Assembly (NCBI GenBank): GCA_023241745.1
Contig: JALQCY010000001.1
Coordinates: 894,064 to 958,063, forward strand
Source: Isoptericola peretonis
Lineage (GTDB): Bacteria; Actinomycetota; Actinomycetes; Actinomycetales; Cellulomonadaceae
Length of the DNA stretch: 64,000 bases
Direction of reading: 5' to 3'
The position numbers and the translations under genes are program-made. How positions within the stretch are numbered: the stretch's first letter is position 1; each line of letters opens with the position of its first letter. Below the pieces are notes generated by a model. It did no database searches, was not told the origin of the DNA, and saw only the letters and a program-made list of their open reading frames with translations. Shown here one piece after another: positions 25,864-35,174 of the stretch.

Positions 25864-26817
25864 GTGCCCACCTCGCCCGCCCTGTCCTTCGAACCCCTCG
25901 ACCCCGCCGCGCAGGACGCGGTCCGCGCCCTGGCCGCCGCGGCGGCGGAGCACGACGGCGTCGCCCCGCTGTCCGAGCAGCCGCTGCTGCGCCTCGGCAC
26001 CGACGCCGACTGGCTGACCCACGTCGTGGCCCGCGACGAGCACGGCGCGGCGATCGGCTACCTGCAGGTGGACCGCGGCGGCGAGGTCGCCGGCGCGGAG
26101 TTCGTCGTGCACCCGGAGCACCGGCGCCGCGGCACCGGCAGCGTGCTGCTGCGCACGGCGGAACGGGACGCCCGCCTGCCGATGTTCTCGGGCGCGCCCG
26201 GTCAGCGCGGCAAGCCGCTGCGCGTGTGGGCGCACGGTGACCTGCCGGCGGCGCGCGGCTTCGCGACGGCACACGGCTACGAGGTGGCGCGGGAGCTGCT
26301 GGTGCTGGGTCGCCCCCTCGGACCGGACGACGCCGCCCGCGACGTGCCCGCCCTGTCCGGGCTCACCCTGCGCACGTTCCGGCCGGGGGCGGACGACGAG
26401 GCCTGGGTCCGCCTGAACGCGCGGGCGTTCGCGGACCACCCCGAGCAGGGCCGTCTCACCGTCGACGACCTGCGCGACCGGCAGCGCGAGCCGTGGTTCG
26501 ACGCCGAGGGCTTCTTCCTGGTCGAGCAGGCCGGGCCGGACGGTGACGAACCGCTCGGCTACCTGTGGACCAAGGTGGAGGACGGCGAGAGCCGGACCGG
26601 GGAGATCTACGCGGTCGGCGTCTCCCCCGACGCGCAGGGTCGCGGGCTGGGCCGCGTGCTCACCGCCGTCGGCCTGCGCCACCTGGCGCGGGTCGGGTGC
26701 GACCGGGCGGTGCTCTACGTGGACGGCGACAACGCCCCCGCGCTCGCCACCTACGCGAGCGCCGGGTTCGAGCGCGCGGCGACCGACGTGCAGTACGCGC
26801 GGCCGGGCGCCGCGTAG
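25864..26817 (+). CDS. mshD: Mycothiol synthase
   Basis: The 317-residue tandem-GNAT enzyme acetylates the cysteine amino group of Cys-GlcN-Ins with acetyl-CoA, the last step of mycothiol synthesis. The N-terminal GNAT spans about 10-145 ([19 protein letters not shown]). The C-terminal GNAT spans about 160-317 ([21 protein letters not shown], then [20 protein letters not shown]). [16 protein letters not shown] is a family marker. The GTG lies 6 nt after GAGAAT, a leaderless start. It identifies the organism as a mycothiol producer. Confidence 0.95.
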   Translation: MPTSPALSFEPLDPAAQDAVRALAAAAAEHDGVAPLSEQPLLRLGTDADWLTHVVARDEHGAAIGYLQVDRGGEVAGAEFVVHPEHRRRGTGSVLLRTAERDARLPMFSGAPGQRGKPLRVWAHGDLPAARGFATAHGYEVARELLVLGRPLGPDDAARDVPALSGLTLRTFRPGADDEAWVRLNARAFADHPEQGRLTVDDLRDRQREPWFDAEGFFLVEQAGPDGDEPLGYLWTKVEDGESRTGEIYAVGVSPDAQGRGLGRVLTAVGLRHLARVGCDRAVLYVDGDNAPALATYASAGFERAATDVQYARPGAA

Positions 26818-26827
26818 CATGCGGCCG

Positions 26828-26871
26828 CCGCACCCGTTCGTCACCCACCGTTCACCCAACGGTGCCACGAT
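26828..26871 (+). promoter_or_regulatory. PHO-box-like 11-bp direct repeats and -10 of ppk
   Basis: CGTCACCCACC (26839-26849) and GTTCACCCAAC (26850-26860) are adjacent 11-bp units, each matching the Streptomyces PhoP unit G(G/T)TCAYYYR(G/C)G at 9 of 11 positions. A weaker third unit lies at 26828-26838. CACGAT (26866-26871) is a -10 with the ATG 6 nt downstream. The repeats occupy the -35 position, as expected for activation by PhoP. Confidence 0.65.
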
Positions 26872-26877
26872 GGGGGC

Positions 26878-29250
26878 ATGACAGCGTCGCGCTCCCGAGC
26901 ACCCCGGACCCGCGACGGTCGTGGCCGGTACGCCCCCGCCGCCCAGGACGTCGCGGTCGCGGCCGCCGAGGTGACGGACAGCCGGCCGCGCGCCGCCGCC
27001 ACCGCGCCGTCGCGCCCGCTGGACCCGCAGCTCGCGGCCCATATCGCGGAGCACATCGCGGAGGAGCCGACGGGCGACGGGGTCGTCGCGCCCGTCGACG
27101 TCCAGCCGTTGCCCGACGACCGGTTCTCCGAGCGCGAGCTGAGCTGGCTGGCGTTCAACGAGCGGGTGCTCGAGCTCGCGGAGGACACCACCCTGCCCCT
27201 GCTGGAGCGGACGCGGTTCCTCGCCATCTTCGCGTCCAACCTGGACGAGTTCTTCATGGTGCGGGTGGCTGGCCTCAAGCGCCGCATCGCCACGGGCATC
27301 GCGGTCACCGCGGCGTCGGGCATGAGCCCGCGCCAGGTGCTGGCGGCGATCGGGGAGGGTGCGCACCGCCTCATGGAGCGGCACGCGGCGGTGTTCCGCT
27401 CGGACGTGCAGCCGGCCCTCGGCGCCGAGGGCATCACGATCGTGCACTGGGACGAGCTCGAGGCGCGCGAGCAGGAGCGGCTGCACAAGTTCTTCCGCAA
27501 GCAGATCTTCCCCGTGCTGACGCCGCTGGCCGTCGACCCGGCGCACCCGTTCCCGTACATCTCGGGGCTGTCGCTCAACCTGGCGGTCGTCGTCGCCAAC
27601 CCGCTGACGGGCAAGGAGCACTTCGCCCGCGTCAAGGTGCCGCCGCTGCTGCCGCGCTTCATCGCCGTCGACGACCGTGGCCGCCCGTCCGCGCCCACGC
27701 CCACGCAGGGCGGCGGCACGCAGCGCTCGTTCGTGCCGCTCGAGGAGGTCATCGCCCAGCACCTGGACCACCTGTTCCCCGGCATGGAGGTGCGCGAGAG
27801 CCACACGTTCCGCGTCACGCGCAACGAGGACGTGGAGGTCGAGGAGGACGACGCCGAGAACCTCCTGCAGGCGATGGAGAAGGAGCTGCTGCGGCGCCGC
27901 TTCGGCCCGCCCGTCCGGCTGGAGCTGGCCCACGGCATCTCGCCCCGCATCCGCGACCTGCTGGTCCGCGAGCTCGGGGTCGCGGAGGAGGAGGTGTACG
28001 AGCTGCCCGCCCCGCTGGACCTCACGGGCCTCAACGTCATCGCCGACATCGAGCGGGCCTCGCTGCACTACCCACCGTTCGTCCCGACGACGCACCGACA
28101 GCTCGCCGAGGTCGAGTCCGCGACGGCGCGCGACGTCTTCGCCGCGATCCGTGAGCGCGACGTGCTGCTGCACCACCCCTACGACTCGTTCTCCACCTCG
28201 GTGCAGACGTTCCTCGAGCAGGCCGCGGCCGACCCGGCGGTGCTGGCGATCAAGCAGACGCTCTACCGCACGTCGGGCGACTCCCCCATCGTCGACGCGC
28301 TCATCGACGCCGCGCAGGCGGGCAAGCAGGTGCTCGCGCTCGTCGAGATCAAGGCGCGGTTCGACGAGCAGGCCAACATCTCCTGGGCCCGCAAGCTCGA
28401 GGAGTCGGGCGTGCACGTCGTGTACGGCATCGTGGGGCTCAAGACGCACAGCAAGCTGTCGCTGGTGGTGCGCCAGGAGGCGGACGGCCTGCGCCGGTAC
28501 TGCCACATCGGCACCGGCAACTACCACCCGAAGACGGCGCGGCTCTATACCGACCACGGCCTGCTCACCTGCGACCGTGACGTCGGGCAGGACCTCACCC
28601 GCCTGTTCAACCAGCTCTCCGGGTACGCGCCCCAGTCGCGCTTCCACCGCCTGCTGGTGGCGCCGCGCACCGTGCGTTCGGGCCTCATCGAGCGCATCGA
28701 GCGCGAGGCCGCCGCCGCCCGTGCGGGACACGAGGCGTGGGTGCGCATCAAGGTGAACTCGGCCGTGGACGAGGCGACGATCGACGCCCTCTACCGCGCC
28801 TCGCAGGCGGGCGTGCAGGTGGACCTCGTGGTGCGCGGCATCTGCGCGCTGCGCCCCGGCGTGCCCGGCCTCAGCGAGAACATCCGCGTGCGGTCGATCC
28901 TGGGCCGGTTCCTGGAGCACTCACGGATCTACGCGTTCGCGAACTCCGCGGGCCCGGCGATCGGCGAGGGCCCGGAGTCCGGCCCCGAGGTGTTCATCGG
29001 GTCGGCGGACCTCATGCACCGCAACCTCGACCGTCGCGTCGAGGCGCTGGTGCGCCTCGCGGACGAGGGCCAGGTCGCGGAGCTGCTGGAGCTCATGGAC
29101 CGCTCGATGTCCGACCGCACCTCGACGTGGCACCTGCAGGCCGACGACACCTGGGTGCGGCACAGCGTCGGCCCCGACGGCGAACCGCTGGAGGACCTCC
29201 AGGCCAGCCTCGTCGACCGCCACCGTCGTCGGCCCGAGCGAGCCCGGTGA
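26878..29250 (+). CDS. ppk: Polyphosphate kinase 1
   Basis: The 790-residue enzyme transfers the gamma phosphate of ATP reversibly to polyphosphate. A variable N-terminal extension (1-80) is followed by the N domain ([19 protein letters not shown], about 83-101), the head domain with [17 protein letters not shown], and two catalytic C domains. [11 protein letters not shown] carries His543, the expected autophosphorylated histidine. Further motifs are [23 protein letters not shown] and [14 protein letters not shown]. It is the first gene of a phosphate block and carries PHO-box repeats. The downstream MutT1-like gene starts at a GTG overlapping its stop, as in Rv2984-Rv2985. Confidence 0.96.
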   Translation: MTASRSRAPRTRDGRGRYAPAAQDVAVAAAEVTDSRPRAAATAPSRPLDPQLAAHIAEHIAEEPTGDGVVAPVDVQPLPDDRFSERELSWLAFNERVLELAEDTTLPLLERTRFLAIFASNLDEFFMVRVAGLKRRIATGIAVTAASGMSPRQVLAAIGEGAHRLMERHAAVFRSDVQPALGAEGITIVHWDELEAREQERLHKFFRKQIFPVLTPLAVDPAHPFPYISGLSLNLAVVVANPLTGKEHFARVKVPPLLPRFIAVDDRGRPSAPTPTQGGGTQRSFVPLEEVIAQHLDHLFPGMEVRESHTFRVTRNEDVEVEEDDAENLLQAMEKELLRRRFGPPVRLELAHGISPRIRDLLVRELGVAEEEVYELPAPLDLTGLNVIADIERASLHYPPFVPTTHRQLAEVESATARDVFAAIRERDVLLHHPYDSFSTSVQTFLEQAAADPAVLAIKQTLYRTSGDSPIVDALIDAAQAGKQVLALVEIKARFDEQANISWARKLEESGVHVVYGIVGLKTHSKLSLVVRQEADGLRRYCHIGTGNYHPKTARLYTDHGLLTCDRDVGQDLTRLFNQLSGYAPQSRFHRLLVAPRTVRSGLIERIEREAAAARAGHEAWVRIKVNSAVDEATIDALYRASQAGVQVDLVVRGICALRPGVPGLSENIRVRSILGRFLEHSRIYAFANSAGPAIGEGPESGPEVFIGSADLMHRNLDRRVEALVRLADEGQVAELLELMDRSMSDRTSTWHLQADDTWVRHSVGPDGEPLEDLQASLVDRHRRRPERAR

Positions 29251-30293
29251 GGGCGGCACGGACGCGTCGGGTCGCGGGCGTCATGGCGTCCCCGCTCGTG
29301 GACCGGCTGGGCGCGACGTCCGTGGAGCACGCCCCGGTGATCGAGTCGGCCGGCGGCCTCGTGTGGCGCGAGCGGGACGGACGCCTGCAGGTGCAGCTCG
29401 TGCACCGGCCCCGCTACGACGACTGGTCGTGGCCCAAGGGCAAGCTCGAACCCGGCGAGGCGCTGAACACGGCGGCCGCCCGCGAGGTCGCGGAGGAGAC
29501 GGGCAAGCCGATCGTCCTCGGGGTCCCGCTGCCCGGCCTGCAGTACCTGACGCCCGAGGGCCGGGTGAAGCGGGTGCACTACTGGGCGGCCCGGCGCGCC
29601 TCGCGCGACGAGGACCGGCCGGCGCTGACGGCGCGGTACCCACTGCAGCCGCCGTCGCGCGACGAGGTCGACAAGAAGTCGTGGCTCGACGTCGCCGACG
29701 CGGCGGCGCGGCTCACGCGCGCCGCCGACCGCGGCCCGCTCGAGGCGCTGGTCGACGCGCACGCCGACGGCCGCCTCGCGACCCACGCCGTGGTCATCGT
29801 GCGGCACGGGAAGGCCATGACCCGGGCGGCGTGGCACGGCACGGAGCGGGACCGGCCGCTCACCCCCGTGGGGCACGCCCAGGGAGCGGCGCTGGTGCCC
29901 GTCCTCGCCGCGTACGGCGTGACCTCGGTGGTGTCGAGCCGGTGGGAGCGGTGCGCCGCCACGATCGAGCCCTACGTGCGGGCGTCGCGGGCGCGCCCGG
30001 AGCTGAGCGACCACCTCGGCGAGGCGGAGCACGAGCGCTCGCCGTCCCGGGTCGCCGCGACGGTGCGCGACCTGCTCGTCTCCGGCCGGTCCTCGGTGCT
30101 GTGCACGCACCGGCCGGTGCTGCCCACCGTGCTCGACGTGCTGGGGCAGCACTCGCGCCGTGCGGTGGCGAACGTGCTGCCCTCGCGCGACCCGTTCCTG
30201 GAGCCCGGCGACCTGCTCGTGGCGCACGTCGCCGCCACCGGCAAGGGGCCGCGCGTGGTCGCCGTCGAGAAGGTCACGCCCCCCGTGTTCTGA
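29247..30293 (+). CDS. NUDIX hydrolase fused to histidine phosphatase (MutT1-like)
   Basis: The 348-residue two-domain protein has an N-terminal NUDIX domain (about 28-160) with the full box from GKLEPGEAL to [10 protein letters not shown]-terminal histidine phosphatase domain (about 178-345) carries VIVRHGKA, with nucleophile His187, and a second His in LCTHRPVLP. Mycobacterial MutT1 of this architecture hydrolyses 8-oxo-(d)GTP and diadenosine polyphosphates. The GTG at 29247 overlaps the ppk stop (GTGA) and is preferred for coupling; an ATG at 29283 would remove 12 residues. It is probably co-transcribed with ppk. Confidence 0.88.
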   Translation: MRAARTRRVAGVMASPLVDRLGATSVEHAPVIESAGGLVWRERDGRLQVQLVHRPRYDDWSWPKGKLEPGEALNTAAAREVAEETGKPIVLGVPLPGLQYLTPEGRVKRVHYWAARRASRDEDRPALTARYPLQPPSRDEVDKKSWLDVADAAARLTRAADRGPLEALVDAHADGRLATHAVVIVRHGKAMTRAAWHGTERDRPLTPVGHAQGAALVPVLAAYGVTSVVSSRWERCAATIEPYVRASRARPELSDHLGEAEHERSPSRVAATVRDLLVSGRSSVLCTHRPVLPTVLDVLGQHSRRAVANVLPSRDPFLEPGDLLVAHVAATGKGPRVVAVEKVTPPVF

Positions 30294-30309
30294 CCGGTCT
30301 GCCGGTCAG
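30290..30309. terminator. Bidirectional hairpin overlapping two stop codons
   Basis: CTGACCGG-TCTG-CCGGTCAG forms a perfect 8-bp stem with a 4-nt loop. It contains the stop codons of the MutT1-like gene on the + strand and of the pit gene on the - strand. Confidence 0.6.
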
Positions 30310-31313
30310 GCGGCGAGCCAGGGGTGCAGGATCCAGGTAGTCAGCGCCGCGACGAGCGCGGCGGCGGGGATCGTCAGCACCCAGGCCGCACCGATGTTCT
30401 TGGCCACGCCCCACCGCACGGCGGACAGCCGGCGCGTGGCACCGACGCCCATGATCGCCGAGGTGATGGTGTGGGTCGTGGAGACGGGCGCGTGCAGGAT
30501 GAACGCGTTGGCGTACAGCACCAGGGCGGACACCGACTCGGCGACGAAGCCGCGGGCCGGGTCGAGCTCGATGATGCGCCGGCCCAGCGTGCGCATGATG
30601 CGCCAGCCGCCGGAGTACGTGCCGAGCGAGATCGCGCCGGCCGCGGCGAGCTTGACCCACAGCGGGATCCCGCCGTCGGCGTCCGCCCAGCCCACGGTGA
30701 CCAGCGCCATGTAGATGACGCCCATGGTCTTCTGCGCGTCCTGCAGGCCGTGGCCCAGCGCCATCGCGGCCGCCGACGCGGTCTGCGCGATGCGGAACCG
30801 CCGCGTCACCCGGGAGGGGGCGGCGTTCCGGAAGATCCACAGCACGGCGACCATCACCAGGTAGGCGAGGACGAAGCCGATCAGCGGGGAGAAGATCATC
30901 GGCAGCACGACCTTGTCGATGATCGACTGGCCGTAGATCGGCAGCCCGGCCGCGAGGCCCGCGCCCACGAGCCCGCCGATCAGCGAGTGCGTGGACGACG
31001 ACGGCAGGCCGAACCACCAGGTGATGAGGTTCCAGGCGATGGCGCCGACGAGGGCGCAGAGCACCACCACGAGGGCGGTGTGGTTCGAGGCGTCCTGCAG
31101 GTCGACGATCGACGTCGCGATCGTCTCGGCGACCTCCGTGCCGAGCAGCGCCCCCACGAAGTTCATGACGGCGGCCATGCCGAGCGCCACGCGGGGCGTG
31201 AGAGCCCGCGTCGACACCGAGGTGGCGATGGCGTTGGCGGCGTCGTGGAAGCCGTTGGTGTAGTCGAAGCCGAGCGCGATCGCCACGACGAGGACGACGA
31301 GAGCCGCCTCCAC
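30306..31313 (-). CDS. pit: Low-affinity inorganic phosphate transporter, PiT family
   Basis: The 335-residue polytopic protein has about ten membrane segments and the duplicated PiT signature. The first copy is GFDYTNGFHDAANAIATSVS (residues 15-34, with the GFHDxANAIAT core). The second half has DAQKTMGVIYMAL and APVSTTHTITSAIMGVGATRR. It imports metal-phosphate or phosphate with protons. The GTG start lies 2 bp after the stop of the PhoU-like DUF47 gene, forming a pit accessory/pit operon. It converges with the ppk-mutT1 operon. Confidence 0.94.
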   Translation of the reverse strand: MEAALVVLVVAIALGFDYTNGFHDAANAIATSVSTRALTPRVALGMAAVMNFVGALLGTEVAETIATSIVDLQDASNHTALVVVLCALVGAIAWNLITWWFGLPSSSTHSLIGGLVGAGLAAGLPIYGQSIIDKVVLPMIFSPLIGFVLAYLVMVAVLWIFRNAAPSRVTRRFRIAQTASAAAMALGHGLQDAQKTMGVIYMALVTVGWADADGGIPLWVKLAAAGAISLGTYSGGWRIMRTLGRRIIELDPARGFVAESVSALVLYANAFILHAPVSTTHTITSAIMGVGATRRLSAVRWGVAKNIGAAWVLTIPAAALVAALTTWILHPWLAA

Positions 31314-31315
31314 CG

Positions 31316-31936
31316 TCAGGACTCCTTGAGCGCGATGGTCTCGACCATGTTCGCGACCCGCTCGAAGGCGTCAGCCCCCTCCTCGAGCATGTCGACGATC
31401 TCCTTGAGCTTCATGAGCAGGATCGGGTCGGTGGCGTCGTCGAAGAGCTGGGCGATGAGCTCGCGGTGCAGCTTGTCGCCCTGGTTCTCGAGCCGGTTGA
31501 TCTCGACCCAGTAGTCGGAGAGCTGGTCCATGGAGCGCAGCCGGGGCATCGCCTCCGCGGTGAGCTCGGCGCAGCGCTGCAGCACCTGCACCTGCTCCGA
31601 GACGCGCAGGGGCAGCTCGTCCACCTTGTACAGGACGATGAGGTCCCCGGCCTCTTCCATGGCGTCCATGCAGTCGTCGAGGGCGGAGGCCAGGCCGTAG
31701 ATGTCGTCCCGGTCGAACGGGGTGACGAACGTCTGGTTCAGCCGCCGCATGATCGAGTGCGTGGCGTCGTCGGCGACGTGCTCGGCCTCCGAGAGCCGCC
31801 GTGCGATCGCGTCCCTCTCCTGCCGGGACGCGCCGAGCAGCTCCGCCAGGAGCGAGGCCCCCGTCACGTTGTGCTGAGCAAGCGTCGCCAGCATGTCGAA
31901 GTAGGTCGTGTCGCGCGGTGTCAGGCGCAGGCGCAC
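31316..31936 (-). CDS. PhoU-like DUF47 Pit accessory protein
   Basis: The 206-residue helical protein has the two-repeat PhoU/DUF47 fold: AEHVADDATHSIMRRLNQTFVTPFDRDDIYGLASALDDCMD is recognisable around residues 49-90, and INRLENQGDKLHRELIAQLF near 145-164. Both carry the E/DxxxD metal-binding helix pattern. It is encoded immediately before pit, as in many bacteria, and probably gates or regulates that transporter. The GTG has AGGAGCC upstream. It is the first gene of the operon, so the PHO-like repeats upstream would control both genes. Confidence 0.9.
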   Translation of the reverse strand: MRLRLTPRDTTYFDMLATLAQHNVTGASLLAELLGASRQERDAIARRLSEAEHVADDATHSIMRRLNQTFVTPFDRDDIYGLASALDDCMDAMEEAGDLIVLYKVDELPLRVSEQVQVLQRCAELTAEAMPRLRSMDQLSDYWVEINRLENQGDKLHRELIAQLFDDATDPILLMKLKEIVDMLEEGADAFERVANMVETIALKES

Positions 31937-31974
31937 GTGTGGCTCCTGGGGTCGAGGTCGCTGAGACGGTACTC

Positions 31975-32022
31975 AGACTAGAGGTGGCCATCATGGCGCG
32001 ACCAGTTGAACATGCACTGAAC
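31975..32022 (-). promoter_or_regulatory. Promoter of DUF47-pit operon with GTTCA direct repeats
   Basis: On the minus strand GTTCAGTGCAT (32022-32012) and GTTCAACTGGT (32011-32001) are adjacent 11-bp units beginning GTTCA, like a PHO box. The second unit fits the PhoP consensus at 9 of 11 positions, the first at 6. TAGTCT (31980-31975) is a -10 placed so that the repeats cover the -35. A short dyad CTGAG-N6-CTCAG lies just downstream (31961-31976). Confidence 0.5.
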
Positions 32023-32218
32023 GAGCACATGCCGACCACGAGTCTGCCCTGGTGGTGAGCGACGCCGGACCGGGAGCGCCTCTCGGCGCGTGGCCGCTCG
32101 TAGCGGCTGAAGATGGAGCCCGGGGCTACCGCGGCCCGACGTCGCCCGAACATCGTAAACCCGGGTGTCGCCGTGCTCCGAACACGCAGGTCACCCGCCG
32201 GTCCAGCGGGTGGGGACC

Positions 32219-32860
32219 TCAGTCCAGGGCGCCGGCCCGCCAGCCCGCCGCGGCGCGCTCCAGCTCCTCGGCGGTGCGCACGAGGTCGGCCGCGCCACGG
32301 GTCATCCGCGTGGCCCCGGCGGGGTCGGCCACCTCGCGCGCGTCGGCGTCGAACGCGGCGCCGGTGGCGAGGATCCGGCAGAACGACGCGGCCCGTTCGA
32401 GCGCGACGGCCAGGTCGCCGGCGTAGACGCCGGACAGGACGTCGTCCGCGAGCGCCCGGAGGTCCTCGGGACCCGGCGGGCGCGGCACGCCGGCCACCGC
32501 CTCGTGGACGGGCGCGGCGTCGACGCCGAGCCGATAGCGCAGCGCCACGGTGCGCGGGTCACGACGCACCCACTCGCGCAGCACGTACAGCCGCCACAGC
32601 GCGCCGGGCAGGGACGCGGGCGCGGCGTCGGACCAGAGGGCGGCCACGACGTCGAGGCCCTCGCGCTCGACCAGCCGGACGAGCCGGTCCACCACCTCCG
32701 GGTCCTCGGCGGCCCGCGCCCGGTGCACGACGGCGCGCGCGGTGGTGTGCGCCACCTCGTCCCGCAGCGCGGGGTCCAGCGACCCGGGGATCTGCTCCGC
32801 CGTCTGCGGGTCGAGCATGGCGGGACGGCGGTGCCTGCGGGGCTCGGGTGCGTCGTTCAC
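32219..32860 (-). CDS. Conserved actinobacterial protein of unknown function
   Basis: The 213-residue soluble, Ala/Arg-rich, mostly helical protein has no signal or membrane segment. The segments PQTAEQIPGSLDPALRDEVAHTTA (near 17-40, shown only in part by QIPGSLDPALRDEVAH), LWRLYVLREWVRRDP and GVYAGDLAVALERAASFCRI look conserved. I know no function for it. The GTG at 32860 lies 6 nt after GAGACT and lacks a ribosome site, so it is probably leaderless. It is a single gene, divergent from the sugar transporter. The 280 bp before the pit operon hold only the promoter described there. Confidence 0.7.
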   Translation of the reverse strand: MNDAPEPRRHRRPAMLDPQTAEQIPGSLDPALRDEVAHTTARAVVHRARAAEDPEVVDRLVRLVEREGLDVVAALWSDAAPASLPGALWRLYVLREWVRRDPRTVALRYRLGVDAAPVHEAVAGVPRPPGPEDLRALADDVLSGVYAGDLAVALERAASFCRILATGAAFDADAREVADPAGATRMTRGAADLVRTAEELERAAAGWRAGALD

Positions 32861-33016
32861 CGTCCCAGTCTCGCCCCGGTCGCGGTCACCTCGCGTCCCG
32901 CCTGCTCAGCGCGCCGGGACGCGGGCTCCGACCTAGCATCGAAGGACGTCGGGCGAGCTCGAGGGAGCTCGGGCGACATCGACTGACCAGGTCTGCCGAG
33001 CGGAGCGAGGACGATC

Positions 33017-34453
33017 ATGACGAGCCCAGCACCAGGGATCACGGCGCGCAGCGCCCACCGGAAGGCCACCGCGCTCGCCGTCGCGGCGGCGGTCGGTGGC
33101 TTCCTCTTCGGGTTCGACTCGTCGGTCATCAACGGCGCGGTCGACGCGATCGAGGGCCAGTTCGACCTCAACTCGACGGTCACCGGACTCGTCGTGGCGA
33201 TCGCGCTGCTCGGCTGTGCCCTGGGCGCCTGGTCGGGGGGCAAGCTCGCCGACCGCTGGGGCCGCACCCACGTCATGGTGCTCGGCGCGATCCTCTTCTT
33301 CGTGTCGTCGATCCTGTCGGCGATCGCGTGGAGCGCGTGGGACCTCGCCCTCTGGCGGTTCATGGCCGGCATCGGCATCGGCATCGCGTCGGTGATCGCC
33401 CCCGCGTACATCGCAGAGATCGCCCCCGCGGTGATGCGCGGGCGCCTCGGGTCGCTCCAGCAGCTGGCCATCACGGTGGGTATCTTCGCCGCACTGCTCT
33501 CGGACCAGATCCTGGCGACGGCGGCGGGCGGCGCGGCGGAGGAGCTGTGGTTCGGCTGGGAGGCGTGGCGCTGGATGTTCCTCGTCGCCGTGGTCCCCGC
33601 GGCGGTGTACGGGATCCTCGCGGCAAGGATGCCCGAGTCGCCACGCTATCTGGTGACCAAGGGCAAGGACGACGACGCGCGACGGGTGCTGTCGTCGGTG
33701 CTCGGCCCCGAGGAGGACGCCGACGACCGGATCTCGGAGATCCACCGGTCCATCCAGGTGGACGAGAAGAACGCCGAGCTCGGCAGCCTCAAGGGCGACC
33801 GCTTCGGGCTGAAGCCGATCGTGTGGGTCGGCATCGTCATGGCGATCTTCCAGCAGTTCGTCGGGATCAACGTGATCTTCTACTACTCGACGACGCTGTG
33901 GCAGGCGGTCGGCTTCGACGAGTCGCAGGCGTTCCTCGTGTCGACGATCACGGCCGTGACGAACGTCGCGGTGACGTTCATCGCCATCGCCCTCATCGAC
34001 AAGGTCGGCCGGCGCGTGCTGCTGCTCATCGGCTCGGCCGGCATGACCGTCACCCTGGCCCTGATGGCGGTCGCGTTCACGCAGGCCACGGGCAGCGGGG
34101 AGAACATCACGCTGGGCGCGCCCTGGGACATCGTCGCGCTCGTCTCGGCGAACGGCTTCGTCGTGTTCTTCGGCGCCACCTGGGGTCCGTTGATGTGGGT
34201 GCTGCTGGGCGAGATGTTCCCGAACCGGATCCGGGCGGCGGCGCTCGGCGTCGGGGCCGCGGCCAACTGGATCGCGAACTTCACCATCACGCTGACCTTC
34301 CCGCCGATGCTCGACAACTTCGGCCCGACGGTGCCGTATCTGATGTACGCGGTCTTCGCGGCGCTGTCCTTCTTCTTCGTGCTGGCCAAGATCCCCGAGA
34401 CCAAGGGCATCGAGCTGGAGGACATGTCGGGCGACGCGTACCGCCGCGCCTGA
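33017..34453 (+). CDS. Sugar porter, MFS family
   Basis: The 478-residue protein has 12 membrane segments. Signatures are GFLFGFDSSVINGAV (residues 29-43), GKLADRWGRTHVM (loop 2/3), RFMAGIGIGIASVIAPAYIAE, the central PESPRYLV, QQFVGINVIFYYS in TM7 and PETKGIELEDM at the C-terminus. These are the standard marks of proton-coupled sugar import (XylE/GalP/GlcP type). The exact sugar cannot be read from sequence. GAGGACGATC precedes the ATG. It is a single gene followed by nested hairpins. Confidence 0.93.
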   Translation: MTSPAPGITARSAHRKATALAVAAAVGGFLFGFDSSVINGAVDAIEGQFDLNSTVTGLVVAIALLGCALGAWSGGKLADRWGRTHVMVLGAILFFVSSILSAIAWSAWDLALWRFMAGIGIGIASVIAPAYIAEIAPAVMRGRLGSLQQLAITVGIFAALLSDQILATAAGGAAEELWFGWEAWRWMFLVAVVPAAVYGILAARMPESPRYLVTKGKDDDARRVLSSVLGPEEDADDRISEIHRSIQVDEKNAELGSLKGDRFGLKPIVWVGIVMAIFQQFVGINVIFYYSTTLWQAVGFDESQAFLVSTITAVTNVAVTFIAIALIDKVGRRVLLLIGSAGMTVTLALMAVAFTQATGSGENITLGAPWDIVALVSANGFVVFFGATWGPLMWVLLGEMFPNRIRAAALGVGAAANWIANFTITLTFPPMLDNFGPTVPYLMYAVFAALSFFFVLAKIPETKGIELEDMSGDAYRRA

Positions 34454-34486
34454 CGGCGCGCGACCGACGGCCGTCGTCGGTCGGCC

Positions 34487-34528
34487 ACGGCGGCCCGCTC
34501 CGTCCCTCGGGACGCGGCGGGCCGCCGT
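34487..34528 (+). terminator. Nested hairpin terminator after sugar porter gene
   Basis: ACGGCGGCCCGC (34487-34498) pairs with GCGGGCCGCCGT (34517-34528). The loop itself holds CGTCCC-TC-GGGACG. A smaller hairpin, CGACCGACG/CGTCGGTCG (34461-34483), precedes it. Confidence 0.7.
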
Positions 34529-34583
34529 CGTGACTCCTCCGGGGCGCCGCGCGGGACGCGCGCCGGGCCGCAGACCAGGACAG

Positions 34584-34624
34584 TTGCTTGCTGCAAGCAT
34601 CGGGCGTATGTTTGCTCTCTGCAA
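34584..34624 (+). promoter_or_regulatory. marR promoter with two TTGC-N5-GCAA operators
   Basis: TTGCTTGCTGCAA (34584-34596), extended to the perfect TGCTTGC-T-GCAAGCA, and TTGCTCTCTGCAA (34612-34624) share TTGC-N5-GCAA and are 28 bp centre to centre. TTGCTT (34584-34589), a 17-bp spacer and TATGTT (34607-34612) make a good promoter, so the two operators cover its -35 and its start region. Confidence 0.75.
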
Positions 34625-34697
34625 GCAACCGGTCCGTTCGGGCCGCTCCGTTCCGGCCCACCGGCCGTGAGCCCCCACCCCCAGCAGAGGTCCTGTC

Positions 34698-35174
34698 ATG
34701 CCCGTTCCCCGCTCCGCGGCCCGCGAGCTCCTGGAGACGCTCGAGGAGCTGTCGCGCGCCCAGCGCGAGGCCGCCATGCGCGTCGCGCGAGACCTCGACC
34801 TGCCGCGCGCCGGTCTGGGCGCCCTCCACCTCCTCACGCGGTGCGGGCGCGTCCAGCTCGGCGACGTCGCCGCCAAGCTCCGCGTCGACGTCTCGGTCGC
34901 GAGCCGCCAGGTCAGCGCCCTCGTCGACGCCGGCCTCGTCCAGCGCACCGTGGACGACGACGACCGGCGCGCGCGCTACCTGGCGCTGACGGACGCCGGC
35001 CGCGAGTTCGCGGAGACGTCCTTCGAGCGCATCGACGACCTCGTCTCCGAGGCCTTCTCCGACTGGTCGGAGAAGGACCTCGCCGACGCCACCTCCCGGA
35101 TCCGCAGCGTCGCGGCCGCCCTCACCACGACCCACGACCGCGCCCAGGCGCAGGAGGAGATCCCCGCCCGATGA
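34698..35174 (+). CDS. MarR-family repressor of the adjacent efflux gene
   Basis: The 158-residue winged-helix regulator has its DNA-binding part at about residues 50-105 (VQLGDVAAKLRVDVSVASRQVSALVDAGLVQRTVDDDDRR, recognition helix VSVASRQVSAL, wing DDDDRRAR). N- and C-terminal helices provide the dimer interface. Its stop overlaps the start of the MFS gene (ATGA), and two palindromic operators cover their common promoter. This is the classical arrangement of an autoregulated, ligand-released efflux repressor. Confidence 0.92.
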   Translation: MPVPRSAARELLETLEELSRAQREAAMRVARDLDLPRAGLGALHLLTRCGRVQLGDVAAKLRVDVSVASRQVSALVDAGLVQRTVDDDDRRARYLALTDAGREFAETSFERIDDLVSEAFSDWSEKDLADATSRIRSVAAALTTTHDRAQAQEEIPAR

